Assembly (NCBI RefSeq): GCF_037975245.1
Contig: NC_092580.1
Location: 13,293,501 to 13,357,500, forward strand
From: Apostichopus japonicus
Taxonomy: Eukaryota; Echinodermata; Holothuroidea; Aspidochirotida; Stichopodidae
DNA length: 64,000 bases
Reading direction: 5' to 3'
Shown here piece by piece: positions 37,601-47,465 of the stretch. The notes under the pieces are model-generated. The model saw only the letters and a program-made list of their open reading frames with translations, had not been told where the DNA came from and did no database searches. The first letter of the stretch is position 1; each line of letters begins with the position of its first letter. The position numbers were made by a program, and so were the translations under genes.

Positions 37601-39838
37601 ATTTTCAAATACAAAAAAAAAGAGGTTGGTGGAAATTCAAGGTCCTTTTGACAATAGAGATTTTGGAAAATTCAAATTATAATGTTTTGTATAAATTTCT
37701 GCAAATTTTCGTCTGCAACCCCCCCCCCCCTTTCTCACCCAATCCACTCAAAATAATAATTATAATATTAAAATTATAAGTTCTAGTTAATTTTTTTTGG
37801 ACATTTGATTGCTAGCTGTAGGACACAGGAAACTCTGGTTATGATTTTCAAACAAAAAAAAATGACTGAATATCTAAAGGGATTAAGCTCACAGTTCAGC
37901 CCATATTCCTAAGCCTGTTAGGTACCGATTCTGAGGCATCAAATATTTCATTCATTTCATTTATTTGTTTTTCACAACATGCATTTAAACGTTTACAAAT
38001 AACAAATAACATGAAGTAGTAGTGAATAATACATGAAGTGAAAGAAGCGGAACAAAAAACCCTTGCGGGCTTGACGGGGTGCTTCGCTCCCTAAAATATA
38101 GAGAAAGAGACCAATCAAAGTACAACAAAGCAAAAAGCACAATATTTTTATATAATATAACTTCTTAGTTGGACATTTTTTATCCTTTTCTTCTGCCTAT
38201 GACTTTTCAAAGGTATTGTCCCAAATGTAAGGAGCACCGAGAGGCCAGCAAGCAGTTGTCGCTATGGCGATTGCCGTCCGTTCTCATCATCCAGCTCAAA
38301 CGGTTCTCTTTCAAGAACTTCATCTGGAGGGACAAGATTGATAAAATGGTGGAATTCCCCATGAGGGGGCTGGATCTCTCGGAGTTTAGCCAGGTCAAAG
38401 GTGAACTGCCGGTCTATGACTTGTTCGGAGTCATCAACCACCATGGGGGTATCTTAGGTGGTCATTACACAGCGTTTGCCAAGCTGATTAGTAAGGAGAA
38501 TATCGCCCAAAATGAACTAGGTGAGTTAAAAAAAAAAAAAAAATGGTGTCAGCGTTTAGGCCCCTAAACCTACTCGGGTTGGTTGCCCTTCAAATGTACC
38601 CACCCCAATCACCCACCCCTCCTGTTGTAATTTAGAAATGCATCTTTTTTCGTTATTTCATATCATTTTATACAAGGATTGACATACTGGGGGAAAGTTC
38701 ATCCCCCCCCCTTTCCCTCAGCAAAATTTCATCATAGTAGCAGCATACCTGTGTAGAGACAATGATTGTTTTAAGTATTAACTAGTATTAATATTTAATA
38801 TTTTTGTATCTGTTATGAATTTACAGACTGGAGATTGTTTGATGACAGCCACGTGACCCGTACCAGGGAGGAAAACGTAGTCAGCCGGTCTGCTTACCTG
38901 TTGTTCTACCGTCAGAGGAAACCCTACATGCCCTATGTCTCCAGGCCCGCACCCCTGATGGGCCCCAAGCAAGGATCGGAGGAAGGACCCTCTCTGAGGT
39001 TGGATACAATGTGATAAGTTTTGAATGCGATTGACTGTCACAACTTATTTTCAGTGTTGTGATGAAATCGTACCCCATCCTCCACATTTCCCTTCTCACC
39101 TCCCCTCCCTGTCTCCAATCCCCTTCCCAGTTTTCCTTTCCCCCCCCCCCCACCCTTTCCAAACTATTCCCCTTTTCCCTCTCCTGATCCTTGACATTTT
39201 CACTTTTGAGTATATGCAATTTTAGTTAAAGAGATTTGCCAAAAACTGCATACTTAAGGTTTGTGCATACCTTGTTGACCTAGTTTCATGAATGGACCAG
39301 GTGCTTGAAGCTCTACTACCAATTTCAGCTAGTTACATTCTGAAAGAGAGCAGGTTACAATTTGATAACAATACAGGCACTTCTCCGTAATCATCGTCAT
39401 GGATGTAATTGCTAATGACCTTCGTCGTCTGTGTGTAACGATCGCCCATTGAGTTTGTTAATGTCCCGAACCGGTATAGGCAAATAAATAATACTCGCTA
39501 AAATACCTTTCATAGCGAACTAGTGAGTCAAATACCAAACTTGATATTTAATACTTTTTTGCACTAGCTACCTGATAGTTTTGCCCTAGACACTTGACAC
39601 ATATTTTGCATTTCATTTCAGGGATTCAGATAAACCCTCCACATCCACCGGGGACTCGAGACGAGTCGGAGCATCAGAGGCGGGAATGAAAGATGACAAC
39701 AAAAGAGAAGAAGAAGGAGAAGAAGATGAAGAAGGAGAAGAAGAAGAAGGAGGAGAAGATAGAGATGAGTCTGGAGAAGACGAAGAGGTTTCCAAGGAGG
39801 ATGAAGTCGCTTACACAAATATTGACGAAATCGACTGA
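16604..39838 (+). CDS. usp19: USP19-type ubiquitin carboxyl-terminal hydrolase, gene of 24 coding exons
   Basis: This cysteine protease removes ubiquitin from substrates; vertebrate USP19 acts in ER-associated protein quality control and works with HSP90. I joined 24 exons with matching phases into about 1,172 codons (human long form about 1,300). Order: basic N-terminus; CS/p23 domain 1 (about 30-115); Glu-rich linker; CS domain 2 (165-275); USP domain from [12 protein letters not shown], with catalytic Cys at about residue 370 (codon 25093-25095); zinc-ribbon halves CPVC (about 520) and CPKC (about 943); ubiquitin-like segment (about 565-625); MYND finger (653-694); catalytic His in GGHYTAF (about 1025, codon 38463-38465); WRLFDDS; and an acidic tail ending at TGA 39836-39838. 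No C-terminal membrane segment is present. The N-terminal start is unresolved. This domain order is unique to USP19 among the families I know. Confidence 0.96.
16780..17325. mobile_element. Palindromic MITE-like element in USP19 intron 1
   Basis: The left end CCATATGTACATACCGCCAT (16782) and the reverse complement of the right end (CCATCGGTACATTCCGCCAT) match at most positions. The interior repeats GGCGGAAAGG and its inverse (16804-16868), enough to form a hairpin. No target duplication or ORF was seen. Confidence 0.5.
18168..18296 (+). CDS. usp19: USP19 exon 2 (CS domain 1, first half)
   Basis: Encodes [20 protein letters not shown] and [16 protein letters not shown], the first strands of a CS/p23-like fold (YEW-x5-V start). 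Acceptor ccctttag, donor gtatgg, phase 1 on both sides. The next intron is 1,153 bp and ends in a tandem repeat. Confidence 0.93.
19031..19449. repeat. Tandem repeat of about 156 bp, three copies, ending at the exon 3 acceptor
   Basis: The block GGTTTTATGGTTTATTTTCT through CCTGTCATCTCCTCTTC recurs at about 19044, 19200 and 19357, spaced 156-157 bases. Between blocks there are 22-base sub-repeats of GTATTATGGCAATGGGTTTT. Each copy ends in a pyrimidine tract. Only the last ends in TTTGTAG and serves as the acceptor; the others read TTTGTAT. Confidence 0.9.
19450..19580 (+). CDS. usp19: USP19 exon 3 (CS domain 1, second half)
   Basis: Encodes [38 protein letters not shown]: the remaining strands of CS domain 1, including the W-SL end seen in human USP19. 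Ends phase 0 at gtaatg. The next intron is 1,396 bp and contains a duplicated 230-bp segment. Confidence 0.93.
19751..19984. repeat. Direct repeat copy 1 in USP19 intron 3
   Basis: Nearly identical to 20078-20321, from GTTGTTTTCT to AAGTAAGC. Differences are scattered substitutions and small indels. No terminal repeats or ORF, so segmental duplication is likelier than transposition. Confidence 0.88.
20078..20321. repeat. Direct repeat copy 2 in USP19 intron 3
   Basis: Second copy of the segment at 19751-19984, separated by about 90 bases. Confidence 0.88.
20977..21159 (+). CDS. usp19: USP19 exon 4 (acidic linker between CS domains)
   Basis: Encodes 61 residues: [11 protein letters not shown], a long run of Glu and Asp made mostly from a GAG trinucleotide repeat (about 21061-21100), then [18 protein letters not shown] leading into CS domain 2. 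Phase 0 on both sides, donor gtaacc. The Glu run is likely length-polymorphic. Human USP19 has an acidic stretch elsewhere, so this linker may be lineage-specific. The 719-bp intron that follows has poly-G runs only. Confidence 0.9.
21879..21982 (+). CDS. usp19: USP19 exon 5 (CS domain 2, first part)
   Basis: Encodes [20 protein letters not shown] then [15 protein letters not shown], parallel to the human VYVKEICRDTSRVLF segment. The final Lys codon is split by donor gtgagt (21983). The next intron is 751 bp and holds a 23-bp minisatellite. Confidence 0.93.
22236..22465. repeat. 23-bp minisatellite, ten units without a phase break
   Basis: The unit is like GACATTATTGAATTGTATTC plus TGT. Exactly ten units fill 230 bases with only substitutions, inside USP19 intron 5. 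Confidence 0.93.
22734..22805 (+). CDS. usp19: USP19 exon 6 (CS domain 2, middle)
   Basis: Encodes [24 protein letters not shown]: the (D-x-F-x-RLH...F-W) section of the second CS domain. Acceptor tttgacag; donor gtgagt splits a Lys codon. The next intron is 667 bp with G-rich runs (22998-23115); nothing else seen. Confidence 0.92.
23473..23591 (+). CDS. usp19: USP19 exon 7 (CS domain 2, end)
   Basis: Encodes [20 protein letters not shown] then [19 protein letters not shown], matching human IEPEQCTFCFTASRIDICLRK. Phase 1 at donor gtacgg. A short 186-bp intron follows. Confidence 0.93.
23778..23941 (+). CDS. usp19: USP19 exon 8 (linker before USP domain)
   Basis: Encodes a polar, low-complexity stretch ([20 protein letters not shown], then a Lys/Gly-rich part ending NMAENRSQ). 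It shows little conservation; it is included because the frame is open, both borders fit and phases join its neighbours. The 1,031-bp intron after it has a poly-T tract near 24930 and nothing else. Confidence 0.8.
24973..25156 (+). CDS. usp19: USP19 exon 9 (Cys box of the protease)
   Basis: KPTCTVPP precedes [20 protein letters not shown] and [16 protein letters not shown]. The Cys of NTCFMN is the catalytic nucleophile (codon 25093-25095). Donor gtgaga, phase 1. The 1,017-bp intron contains a CGAGTAC-like patch (25430-25640). Confidence 0.97.
26174..26307 (+). CDS. usp19: USP19 exon 10 (USP domain)
   Basis: Encodes [45 protein letters not shown], matching human INYNNPLGTGGRLA...LLRALWKG. 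Donor gtgagt, phase 0. No feature recognised in the 989-bp intron. Confidence 0.96.
27297..27389 (+). CDS. usp19: USP19 exon 11 (USP QQD box)
   Basis: Encodes [38 protein letters not shown] is the conserved QQD-box motif of USP proteases that helps position ubiquitin and the catalytic site. The 422-bp intron has nothing notable. Confidence 0.97.
27812..27877 (+). CDS. usp19: USP19 exon 12 (USP domain)
   Basis: Encodes [22 protein letters not shown], close to human [22 protein letters not shown]. Phase 0 both sides. The 749-bp intron has nothing recognised. Confidence 0.97.
28627..28737 (+). CDS. usp19: USP19 exon 13 (USP domain, first zinc-ribbon half)
   Basis: Encodes [41 protein letters not shown] is the first pair of zinc-ribbon cysteines in the USP fingers region. 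The 654-bp intron contains a reverse-strand SINE. Confidence 0.97.
28745..28945 (-). mobile_element. tRNA-derived SINE in USP19 intron 13
   Basis: Read on the minus strand: a tRNA-like head (28929-28859), a short unique body, then a TA-rich tail (about 28805-28757). The head keeps the B box GGGTTCGGGTCCC, and the order head-body-tail is that of a SINE. Confidence 0.65.
28859..28929 (-). repeat. tRNA-like cloverleaf (SINE head or tRNA pseudogene)
   Basis: The reverse complement starts GCCTCCA and ends TGGGGGC, giving seven acceptor pairs including one G-T. The T arm CCGGG-TTCGGGT-CCCGG is perfectly paired. The anticodon loop reads ATATAAA on a partly broken stem, and no discriminator plus terminator arrangement is seen. 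The attached SINE body argues against an independent tRNA gene. Confidence 0.6.
29392..29681 (+). CDS. usp19: USP19 exon 14 (USP domain and ubiquitin-like insert)
   Basis: Encodes [40 protein letters not shown], then a ubiquitin-like stretch [20 protein letters not shown] through NDIIFV. GC is higher here than in flanking introns. The split Val codon joins exon 15. The ATG-started ORFs at 29058 and 29248 extend into intron and are artefacts. The 875-bp intron has a small 25-bp repeat. Confidence 0.96.
30398..30472. repeat. 25-bp minisatellite, three units
   Basis: The unit GCAGGC-(GTA/ATG/AAA)-ATGCAGGCAGTCTGTT is repeated three times in USP19 intron 14. Confidence 0.9.
30557..30617 (+). CDS. 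usp19: USP19 exon 15
   Basis: Encodes [20 protein letters not shown], parallel to human CFELLSSELAKERVVVLEVQ. A 61-base exon; acceptor ttttacag, donor gtttgt, phase 0 at the end. The 337-bp intron is unremarkable. Confidence 0.94.
30955..31067 (+). CDS. usp19: USP19 exon 16 (MYND finger, first part)
   Basis: Encodes [38 protein letters not shown]. Cys pairs CSYC and CTRC and the YC of a MYND-type zinc finger are visible. The last Gln codon is split at donor gtgagt. The following 2,664-bp intron is the longest in the gene. Confidence 0.96.
31352..31442. repeat. Short direct and inverted repeats (TTTTGACCGGTTTAAACC)
   Basis: TTTTGACCGGTTTAAACC occurs twice in tandem, followed by GTAAACCG and the palindrome GTCAAAACAGGTTTTGAC. 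Located in USP19 intron 16. Confidence 0.75.
31543..33659. mobile_element. hAT-like non-autonomous element, 2.1 kb, in the MYND-splitting intron
   Basis: The ends are inverted repeats CAGTGTGTAAATTTA and CAGTGTTTAAATTTA (reverse complement). GGTTGTCC/GGACAACC sequences are repeated just inside both ends (31560-31650 and 33570-33635). The flanks are TA repeats, so a target duplication cannot be verified. Internal ORFs (such as 32102-32434) have no transposase-like motif. CAGTG termini suggest hAT. Confidence 0.65.
33732..33875 (+). CDS. usp19: USP19 exon 17 (MYND finger, second part)
   Basis: Encodes [48 protein letters not shown]. The C...H...C residues complete the MYND finger. The tail matches human PFLVSVPASRLTYARLAQLLE. 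The 665-bp intron begins with a 45-bp minisatellite. Confidence 0.95.
33893..34070. repeat. Minisatellite, about 45 bp unit, about four copies
   Basis: The unit contains ATGGTGGAGTAGTGGTAT and CACAGACTGAACCC. Copies start near 33895, 33943, 33987 and 34029 and are diverged. Confidence 0.8.
34541..34845 (+). CDS. usp19: USP19 exon 18 (variable acidic linker)
   Basis: Begins [20 protein letters not shown] (human YSVSVFQPP) and continues as a charged, disordered-looking stretch rich in Glu, Asp, Ser and Arg to TGGVAT. This replaces the long Pro/Ser linker of vertebrate USP19. Donor gtaaga, phase 1. The 513-bp intron has C-rich runs only. Confidence 0.9.
35359..35478 (+). CDS. usp19: USP19 exon 19
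   Basis: Encodes [40 protein letters not shown], aligned with human TPQFFIYKIDSSN...RLED. The 921-bp intron has nothing recognised. Confidence 0.92.
36400..36500 (+). CDS. usp19: USP19 exon 20
   Basis: Encodes [34 protein letters not shown], matching human GDTPLELGDDCSLALVWRNNER. Phase 0 at donor gtgagg. The next intron (953 bp) holds a duplicated segment. Confidence 0.94.
36964..37320. repeat. Direct duplication of about 165 bp in USP19 intron 20
   Basis: Copy 1 (36964-37130) and copy 2 (37154-37320) share AGCCCTGTCTTT, AATGGCCAGAACA, CTGAATCT and GATAGATATATTGTG blocks in the same order, with moderate divergence. Confidence 0.85.
37454..37566 (+). CDS. usp19: USP19 exon 21
   Basis: Encodes [38 protein letters not shown]; the second half matches human LDQCLNLFTRPEVLAPEEAW. 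The Trp codon is split across the intron. The 646-bp intron has poly-C and T-rich runs. Confidence 0.94.
38213..38520 (+). CDS. usp19: USP19 exon 22 (second zinc-ribbon half and His box)
   Basis: Encodes [82 protein letters not shown] closes the zinc ribbon, and the His of GGHYTA (38463-38465) is catalytic. This is the most conserved exon. A 306-bp intron follows. Confidence 0.98.
38827..38998 (+). CDS. usp19: USP19 exon 23 (end of USP domain)
   Basis: Encodes [65 protein letters not shown] and AYLLFYRR are the closing strands of the USP fold; the Asp of FDDS is the usual third catalytic position. The 623-bp intron has C-rich runs. Confidence 0.96.
39622..39838 (+). CDS. usp19: USP19 exon 24 (acidic C-terminus and stop)
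   Basis: Encodes [20 protein letters not shown], a Glu/Gly/Asp-rich run from purine repeats (about 39705-39790), then [16 protein letters not shown] and TGA. There is no hydrophobic tail, so this transcript would make a soluble protein. An alternative anchor-encoding last exon could exist, but I did not see one in the downstream spacer. Confidence 0.9.
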
Positions 39839-42287
39839 ATGTCTTGGAAATAATTGATGAAAATGATGAAATGCTGGAGGCTTGTGATATCTCAGAAACA
39901 TTTTTGTGGGTACTCCTCCCTATGAGAGAGAGAGAGAGAGAAGATATATGGTATTGAAAGTATGCAGCAAGCACCATAAATAATTGAGATGAATTGATCT
40001 ATTTGAAGAATACACAAAAAAAGTTTTGTCAATTGTCGATGCAAGGGCCATCCTACTAATACCAAAATTATAAATGATGTTTAAATTTGGATTGAAAGAA
40101 CCTTGTTCATGTGTTTTTATTTTAGTATATATATATATATATGTTTCATAAATGAATGATAAAATTTTATATTGAACAGTGGTTCCGTTAGGAGTCACTG
40201 TCGAGACTTGAATATGTATTATTATCATTATTATTATGTAAGGAACACTTAAGTATCAGTGATAATTAATAGTAGGATGCTAATGCTGTGATTTATCTTA
40301 TATAGAGATGTACATGTCAAGTTGTTGCATAAGTTTACCGTGGGTAAGTTGGGGGAGGGTGTCAAGCCCTGGGGTCAAGTCGGGGGACAGGGATGGGGTT
40401 AAGTACAGGTAGGATAACGACTAATGTATTATTATTATTTGCCCTTGTGTCCCGAAAAGTGAAGACTTCAGAAAGGAGTCAGGTGACATATTTATCCCAT
40501 GGACCCGAGCCGGGATGTCAACACCTGATGGAATACATCTCCAAAACTTGTCTGTTCTTTCCTCGAAAGTGATTGTAACTTTGTTGTCATGTAGCCCATG
40601 TTTTTGCAGTTGCTCGTGTGATTTCATAACATGTTGATTTAATAAGTTATATTATTAATGAGTTTCTTTATTGATATTTTTGATTTGACTTATTTCTATC
40701 TTCTATGTAGTATTTACTCAGAAACTTGTTGTGGATTTCAGTAAAAGCAGCTGTGATTCGAGTACAATGAAATGGCTTAAAACATCGAAAGTGTCTTCAA
40801 CTTTGATTACAAATTTCAATGCTTGAAACTTTTTCGTTTCCGTATTTAACTTAAAATTAAGACTATCATGGATTCATACCTATTCTCTTTCGATCATATT
40901 TAATGGGTTTTATGGAAAAGAGACAAATTGGCTTGAATGTGAGAAAGAAAGTGATGTCGTAAACTTGTCCTAGTTTTTCTTAAATTAACATTGGAAAAAA
41001 CACACCAAAATGACTGAAAAGGCTTAATCAGTATTATTCAAATATTATTATTATAAATGTATCATATTGTGATGACAGTGTAATGCGGAAGGTTGAAAAG
41101 GATATTGATTTATTATGAAGGAAGAAAAATGGAATGGATAAAAATTTAACCTGAATTGGGAGTCATCACTGTCTTAAGTTTTAATGATCGTGTGAAGTAG
41201 CCATTGTGCTCTTTTTTTTCTTTTTTTCTGTTTTTGTACAAATGTATTGAGAGTAAACGTTGTCAAGTAAGCCAACAATATTATCATCTTTTTCAATTTT
41301 CCTCTTTAATAGTGTTTAGTGTATTATTCTTGGTGTTTGTGTCACAATGAGTTGGGTGTGTGGGCTGGGGGAGGGGGGGGGGTTTGGGCGGGCGAAGGGC
41401 GGAGCTGGGGCATTGAAAGCAGCGGCACATTTGGCGACTCGGACGAAACTAGCACCTTTAGCGGACTAGACGAAATCTGAGCTTTCGGCACCGCAACACG
41501 CATCATGCCTCTTCTGAGTCGATATGCCGGTAGCTAGGCCGGTCCGCCCCCCCCCCTATACCTATTATTATTATGATGATGATGATTATTATTAATATTC
41601 TTATCATTTTCTGTTAAATATTGTGGGACGATGGCAGTATGTCTTCCACTGACGACCAATGTAACAAGGTTACTCGCAGCACCTTGCAGCTAGCAAACTC
41701 ACCCCCCCCCCCCCCCATTTGCACCTCGAATTGAAATATATTCAACAAGCCAAGATACGTTACAGGATATAAGAAGAAAGAAAATTATACTTAGACCTTT
41801 ATTTGAAATGAACAGGATATCATATTTTCAACACTGCCACGATAATTTATCATAATCCTAAAATACTGGCTGAAGTGATATCGCTAAAAAAAAAAAAGCG
41901 AAAATATGATGTTTATATAAAGTGATAATTTTTTAAAGATGATTAATTCCATGTAAATGGACTTACATAAACTACACCAGTTTTAATTCCTGCCGCCATG
42001 TGAATGAAGTAAGGATTTCAGTACATTAGATTCCCAAGTATAAAATATAAATACAAAATCTATACGATTTTCTTGTGCACGTTAAGTGCAGCTAGAGTAA
42101 CTGCTTTGTAATATACTTAGGGTTTGAAAAAAAGACGTCTAATTGGGAACTGAGTTTTATAATTCAATGATAGTATTTGAAAGTAGAAAGTATAGATCAT
42201 AAGCATTAAAAAGTACGGGATACCCTTATGATATGATGAACGAATGGCCTATTACCCCCCCCCCCCCCGAATAGACATACCCAAGAG

Positions 42288-43272
42288 CACTGGCGGATCC
42301 AAGGGGGGGGCCAAGGGGGGCCATGGCCCCCCCCAAAAGGTGAGCCAAAAAGTGTTTCCGAACATCCGCTAAATCATATGATTGGAAATTTAAAAAATCG
42401 AGAGGAATAGCAGTGGTAGACTAGTCTAAACCTTTTCGTTTTCTGGTTTAAAATTAAATGCAGAGCTCCCAACTGACCCGCAATTCGCGGGAATTAGACC
42501 CGCATTCTAACACGCTGACCCGCACAAGCGTCCGTAAAAACCGCATTGTAATTGTCAAGTATACATAAAAAAATTTGCATCAAATTTTGACTTAGCAACC
42601 ATCATTTCTTTAGCATTTAGCATAATAGAGTATAAAACCTCCTTTACAGCATCATTTGAACCTCAAATTAGCCTATAATTCTTTTCATTGGGGCGAGCAG
42701 CGAACATTTTCATGCCACGGGAAAGAATGAATTATCACCTACTATTCAATTTATTGATGTTACACACAAAAAAATGCATATTTCTCAGAAAATGTTGGGT
42801 GACAAAAGCCTTTCTAAGTGCCACCATTTTACATGTAGGCATCACCAGGATTCCAAAAAATTCAAAAGGGGAGGGGGACACGCCCTCCCCTTATACCCCT
42901 CCCCCAGGACGGCGATTCGTGGCATGGACCAGCATTTGCCTTCTCAAGAGTTGGGAGCTATGTAAATGTATGAGCATGAGGATTTACAGTTTAACACCAT
43001 TTTGCAGTTACCGGCTGGTTGTAAGAAATTTATAACCTTTGAGAAATAAAATTTCTTGAGAAAGATGATCCCAACTTTGTTTTATAAATATTTTAGAAAA
43101 TTACACCTGGGAAACATTTTTTTAGAAGTAAATTAACATCACCATTGTACACTTTTGTCGCACCAAATTGCATCTGAGGGCATTTAGCAATAGAAAATTT
43201 TCCAGACCCCTCCCCATATCACTCTAATGACACTTTGGCCCCTCCCAAACAAAGGCCCTGGATCCGCCAGTG
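42288..43272. mobile_element. hAT-like MITE, 985 bp, with perfect 8-bp target duplication
   Basis: The termini are inverted repeats CACTGGCGGATCCA, followed by G/C-rich stretches. The flanks are identical CCCAAGAG (42280-42287 and 43273-43280). The interior contains CCCCCAGGACGGCGAT, also found in the 11140-11967 element near 11905, so the two are related. No transposase. ORFs at 42688 and 42774 are inside the repeat. Confidence 0.88.
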
Positions 43273-43338
43273 CCCAAGAGTGTCGATTATAAAGGGGATG
43301 GGATGGTAGCTAGGCCATGTACGCCGTGCGGAAAATAT

Positions 43339-43494
<156 letters not shown>

Positions 43495-46400
43495 TTGAAC
43501 TTTAACGTCATAACTCTAAATTAACTAATTTCACCATTCACTATTCTGCTTGATTACTCACCGAAGAACCAGTTCTATTCCGGTCGGTAAGCAAAATACT
43601 ATTCATTTATCAAGAGTTTCAGTACGGTTCAATGTGGTTGCCAGGGTATTTGTATTTTGTTATTGCTATGGTGTATTTTCGTAAGCTTCGGGCATCAAAA
43701 GATGCTAAGCCCACGAACAATACCCCGCCGGTCTCATGACGTCAGACTATGTTATGATTTTACTTGCATCTAAAATCTAAAAGGGGAAAAATATTTTGAA
43801 AGAAAAACAAAACAGAGCATTTCTTGATGTATGACCACTTGTATGATTTATTCGGTCATGAAAATACCCCTGCGGCTATATTAAACCCCCGCCACCATGC
43901 ACAAAACGATCTTAACATTGGTGACTGGATATTTAGAAATCAACTGGGTCCGGTAACAGTAGGTTTTAATGACTAATGTCATATTCTTGAAAACTGAATC
44001 AGTTTTATCCGCTTGAAGCATACCGTCTGTATATAGTCAGTTTTTGATTAGAACATTTTCTGTCGTTCATTGACATTTGGCCTTCATGAAAAACTCAGGT
44101 CATTGTATCCACCCCTGGATCAAATTAACTTGTTAAGCGGGGTCACATGTGGATGAGCTATGTACCGCATATTCTTCGGACAAAAAGTTAGCCGGGCCCT
44201 ATCCAACCAGGCGTCCCTCGGCCCATCATACTCCTATGCAGCATAACTGTTCCTGTGCTTATACGGGTTTGTTGTGTCGTCGTATTACGTCATAATCCCA
44301 AATTGTATGACCATGTAACAGTTTATGTTAGTATAAACAAGTACAAACTAGATAGCATGGTTTTTGAATTTTAACTTTGTTTTTACGAGACGGCCAGAGA
44401 GATTCCACATATCTAGACTGCGTGTTTTGAAATACCAGACGTCAACTTTACGACATCACGAAGAAATATTTATAGGAGAAACATTGATAACCTGGTTTTG
44501 ACAAAACATGATAAGGACACGGCATTCCCTCAAGAATTGGCGAAACATTTTTAATCTCACGATAAAAAGTTTGGTCTTTACACAAATAGCTGAACACATA
44601 ATCATGGTACCACATCTGTCAACGTACCTTTGGGAGAATGGAATGAGATCTTATTTTGTGGGAAGTGATGTTTTCATTCACGCCCTCCGAACTGAAAGGT
44701 GTGTGTACGTTTCATTTCGTTTTGCGAAAACACTATAGAGTAAAATCAGTCAGCTTATGTTGCTGAAGAACTTGAACGACGTATTTGACACCATAATTTA
44801 TCATTAAGATGTCCTTTATTAGATAACTAAATGTTTCAGACAAGGACCGCAATTTACTGGTCAAGAAATTTCCTGTGGAGCCACCAGGCCATGTAATTTT
44901 CATGACTTTTACTTATAGTTAGCAGTAGGCCTAGTAGTAGTCTTCATGTCAACCCAGAGTTGTTATCAGGGATCATGGGTAATTTTAAGAAGCTCTATAG
45001 TCGTATGGAATTTCTGCTTGCACATCGCCGATATTCTCTAAACTTTGATGTACAGAAAATGACAACAAATATACGAAGTGCCTCTTATTTTGATAAAAAA
45101 AATTATTCAACTTTGTAATTATGCAAATTTCCACTTTGTAAAACAACGGAATATTATTGCATTTAAGGAGTGCCCTATTATTGAAATATTATGTGGCAAA
45201 GAGGGATCCACTTTTATAGAATTTTTTATGTAACTTTGTTAGTTGCCCCCTCAAATCAAAAGTCATCGTATCCAACTACCGCTAGAAGATTCCCCCCCCC
45301 CCAGTTGAAACCTCTTCGGGGCCCAATTCTCCCCCTCCCCCACCAAACACACAAACTGATCTTGTTTGATAAACAGCTTCAACATATTTTTTTGCAGATG
45401 TTTCCATGGTGACGTATAAAATATGTCAACGTGCCACTTAAATTTCATCCACAAATAGGTTGATAAAACGTTACATGTTTTTCATTTTTTTATACATGAT
45501 ATTAATGTGTGGGTTTGTGTGGGTAGAGTTTGGTCCCATAACGACCAATATTAACTCTTTCTTGTTTTCAGGTATGTTGTTGTTGTTGGATTGTGACTTA
45601 ATTGTTTATGCAATGGTGTTGGCAACTCCCAAACCAAAACATCTACTCACGCCCACGTTTACAGGATAGTCAATCTGAAAAATTGTCCTATAGATGAACT
45701 TCCAGAATCCAGTATCATGCCATATCACATGAGTGTAACAGTAAGGAGGACTCTGAGCTCGAGTCCAGTTGACAGGGGCGAGGAAACGGGTTCATGGGGG
45801 AGGGGGTGGGACGGTGTGGGAATGGTGATCGGGTGCAAATTTCGTGTATCGGGATGGATGAAATTGACGTGAAGGGGAGGGGGGGGGTGCGAACCAAAGA
45901 TATACCTCAAACCTTTCCAACCAAAAAGTCATGCATGTAGTCCAAACCACAATTTCCAGTATTTGAATGTTGTCTACAAATGGACACCGTTTATGACATA
46001 TACTTTGATATTCAATGAAGGGCATGTTGAATATAACAAGTGCACTCTTTAAATCACAAACATGGGCAAACTGTAAGCTTTACTTTTTTCTCTTCTTTAA
46101 ATTGTCAACATATATTCAGAGCGTTAGAAACTGTCGATTTGCAAAATGTTCTAATCACATGATCATTTCCATGCACCCTGTTCGCATGAACCTGACTCTC
46201 TGCGAGAATTTGATTCACAGCTATAGGCTATATGAATTGAGCTTAGGATGGTATGCCTAAATTGCATATTGATATAATATGAAAATTCAACGGCAGAGTG
46301 GCTTAGTTTGCACTGTCACGTAAAAGGGGCCGATGGGCAGACGAGAATATTGGGGGAAGGGGTTGGAGGGGGGATATTCCAGAGCCGTGAGAACTTGATC

Positions 46401-47335
46401 TAAGTGGACTGTTCAAGTTCAAGTCCAAGTTAAAGATATCTCGAGTTAAACATCTCCGAAGTTCGATTCCCAATCGACTCCGAGTCGCTGAAAATGCCAT
46501 TGTGTCGTGACTTTCACCCGTGTCGTATAGGCCTATTATACAGCCATAGCAATGTATTGCTGGCTCTGGTGAAGTCTTTAGTCACTCGTTATAACTCTGT
46601 CCCGGTATTTACATCCGTTACACCTGATTTTAAGTCAGGTACAAATTGTTCCGGTTTCTTCTGTATTTGGTCGTCGGTAACCTGTGTGACCTTGGAAATA
46701 AACTGTTCAAATAAAGCCGTTATTACCAATTTATGAACACACAATTTCCTTTCCCAATAAGGCGAGATGTATATACATTAGAGACTATATGGTTTAACCA
46801 CATCCTTATAAGACACACTTCCATTGTCCAGTTGTTAAATAGACTGGCCGGGTTAAACACATGCTTTTCAGAGGCCTTGGCATTGATAGAAATCGATCAA
46901 AAATTTAATAGTTTAAACTGATATCTTAAAATTATTGTGGAAGTAGATCCAAACAAATCACAAACACTACAAGACAAACACACTGTGTAGTTCAGTTTTC
47001 TTTGTCAAGATCGGCATGGACATGGCGTATACATGTGCATAAACTCATATTCCGAATAGAGTGACAATTGTGTTGCCGGTGAGAATAAGCTTTATTGTAA
47101 CCTCCCCCACCACACCCCACCCGAACAAAACCCCCACCCCACCCCACCGTACCAATCTCTAAGCACACTGTGACGTGCCCGTGTTATTATATGTTGTTGT
47201 GGTTACATTTATTTGTTTGTTTGACATCCGTTTCGCTATTGTCAGTATAACTGTTTTGTAGCATTCCACCGGATTAAGTTTTACCGTTGGTAATCTTAGT
47301 AGACGATGTTTTAAAGTGATGTAGAGGACGACAGT

Positions 47336-47465
47336 GACAATGATCAGATGACGATGATCATGACGTGACGATGACGATGAAAATGACGATTATGACGACG
47401 TGACATCACCAACAACAATGACGACGACAATGACGAGGTAGAAGACGACGACGATGACGATGATA
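47336..47465. repeat. GACGAT-rich simple repeat
   Basis: Imperfect GACGAT/GATGAC repeats. The Ser-rich reverse-strand ORF across it is an artefact of the repeat. Confidence 0.85.

Noticed and set aside
39613-39977. Ser/Leu-rich reverse-strand ORFs
   Set aside because: Antisense of the Glu-encoding purine repeat in USP19 exon 24.
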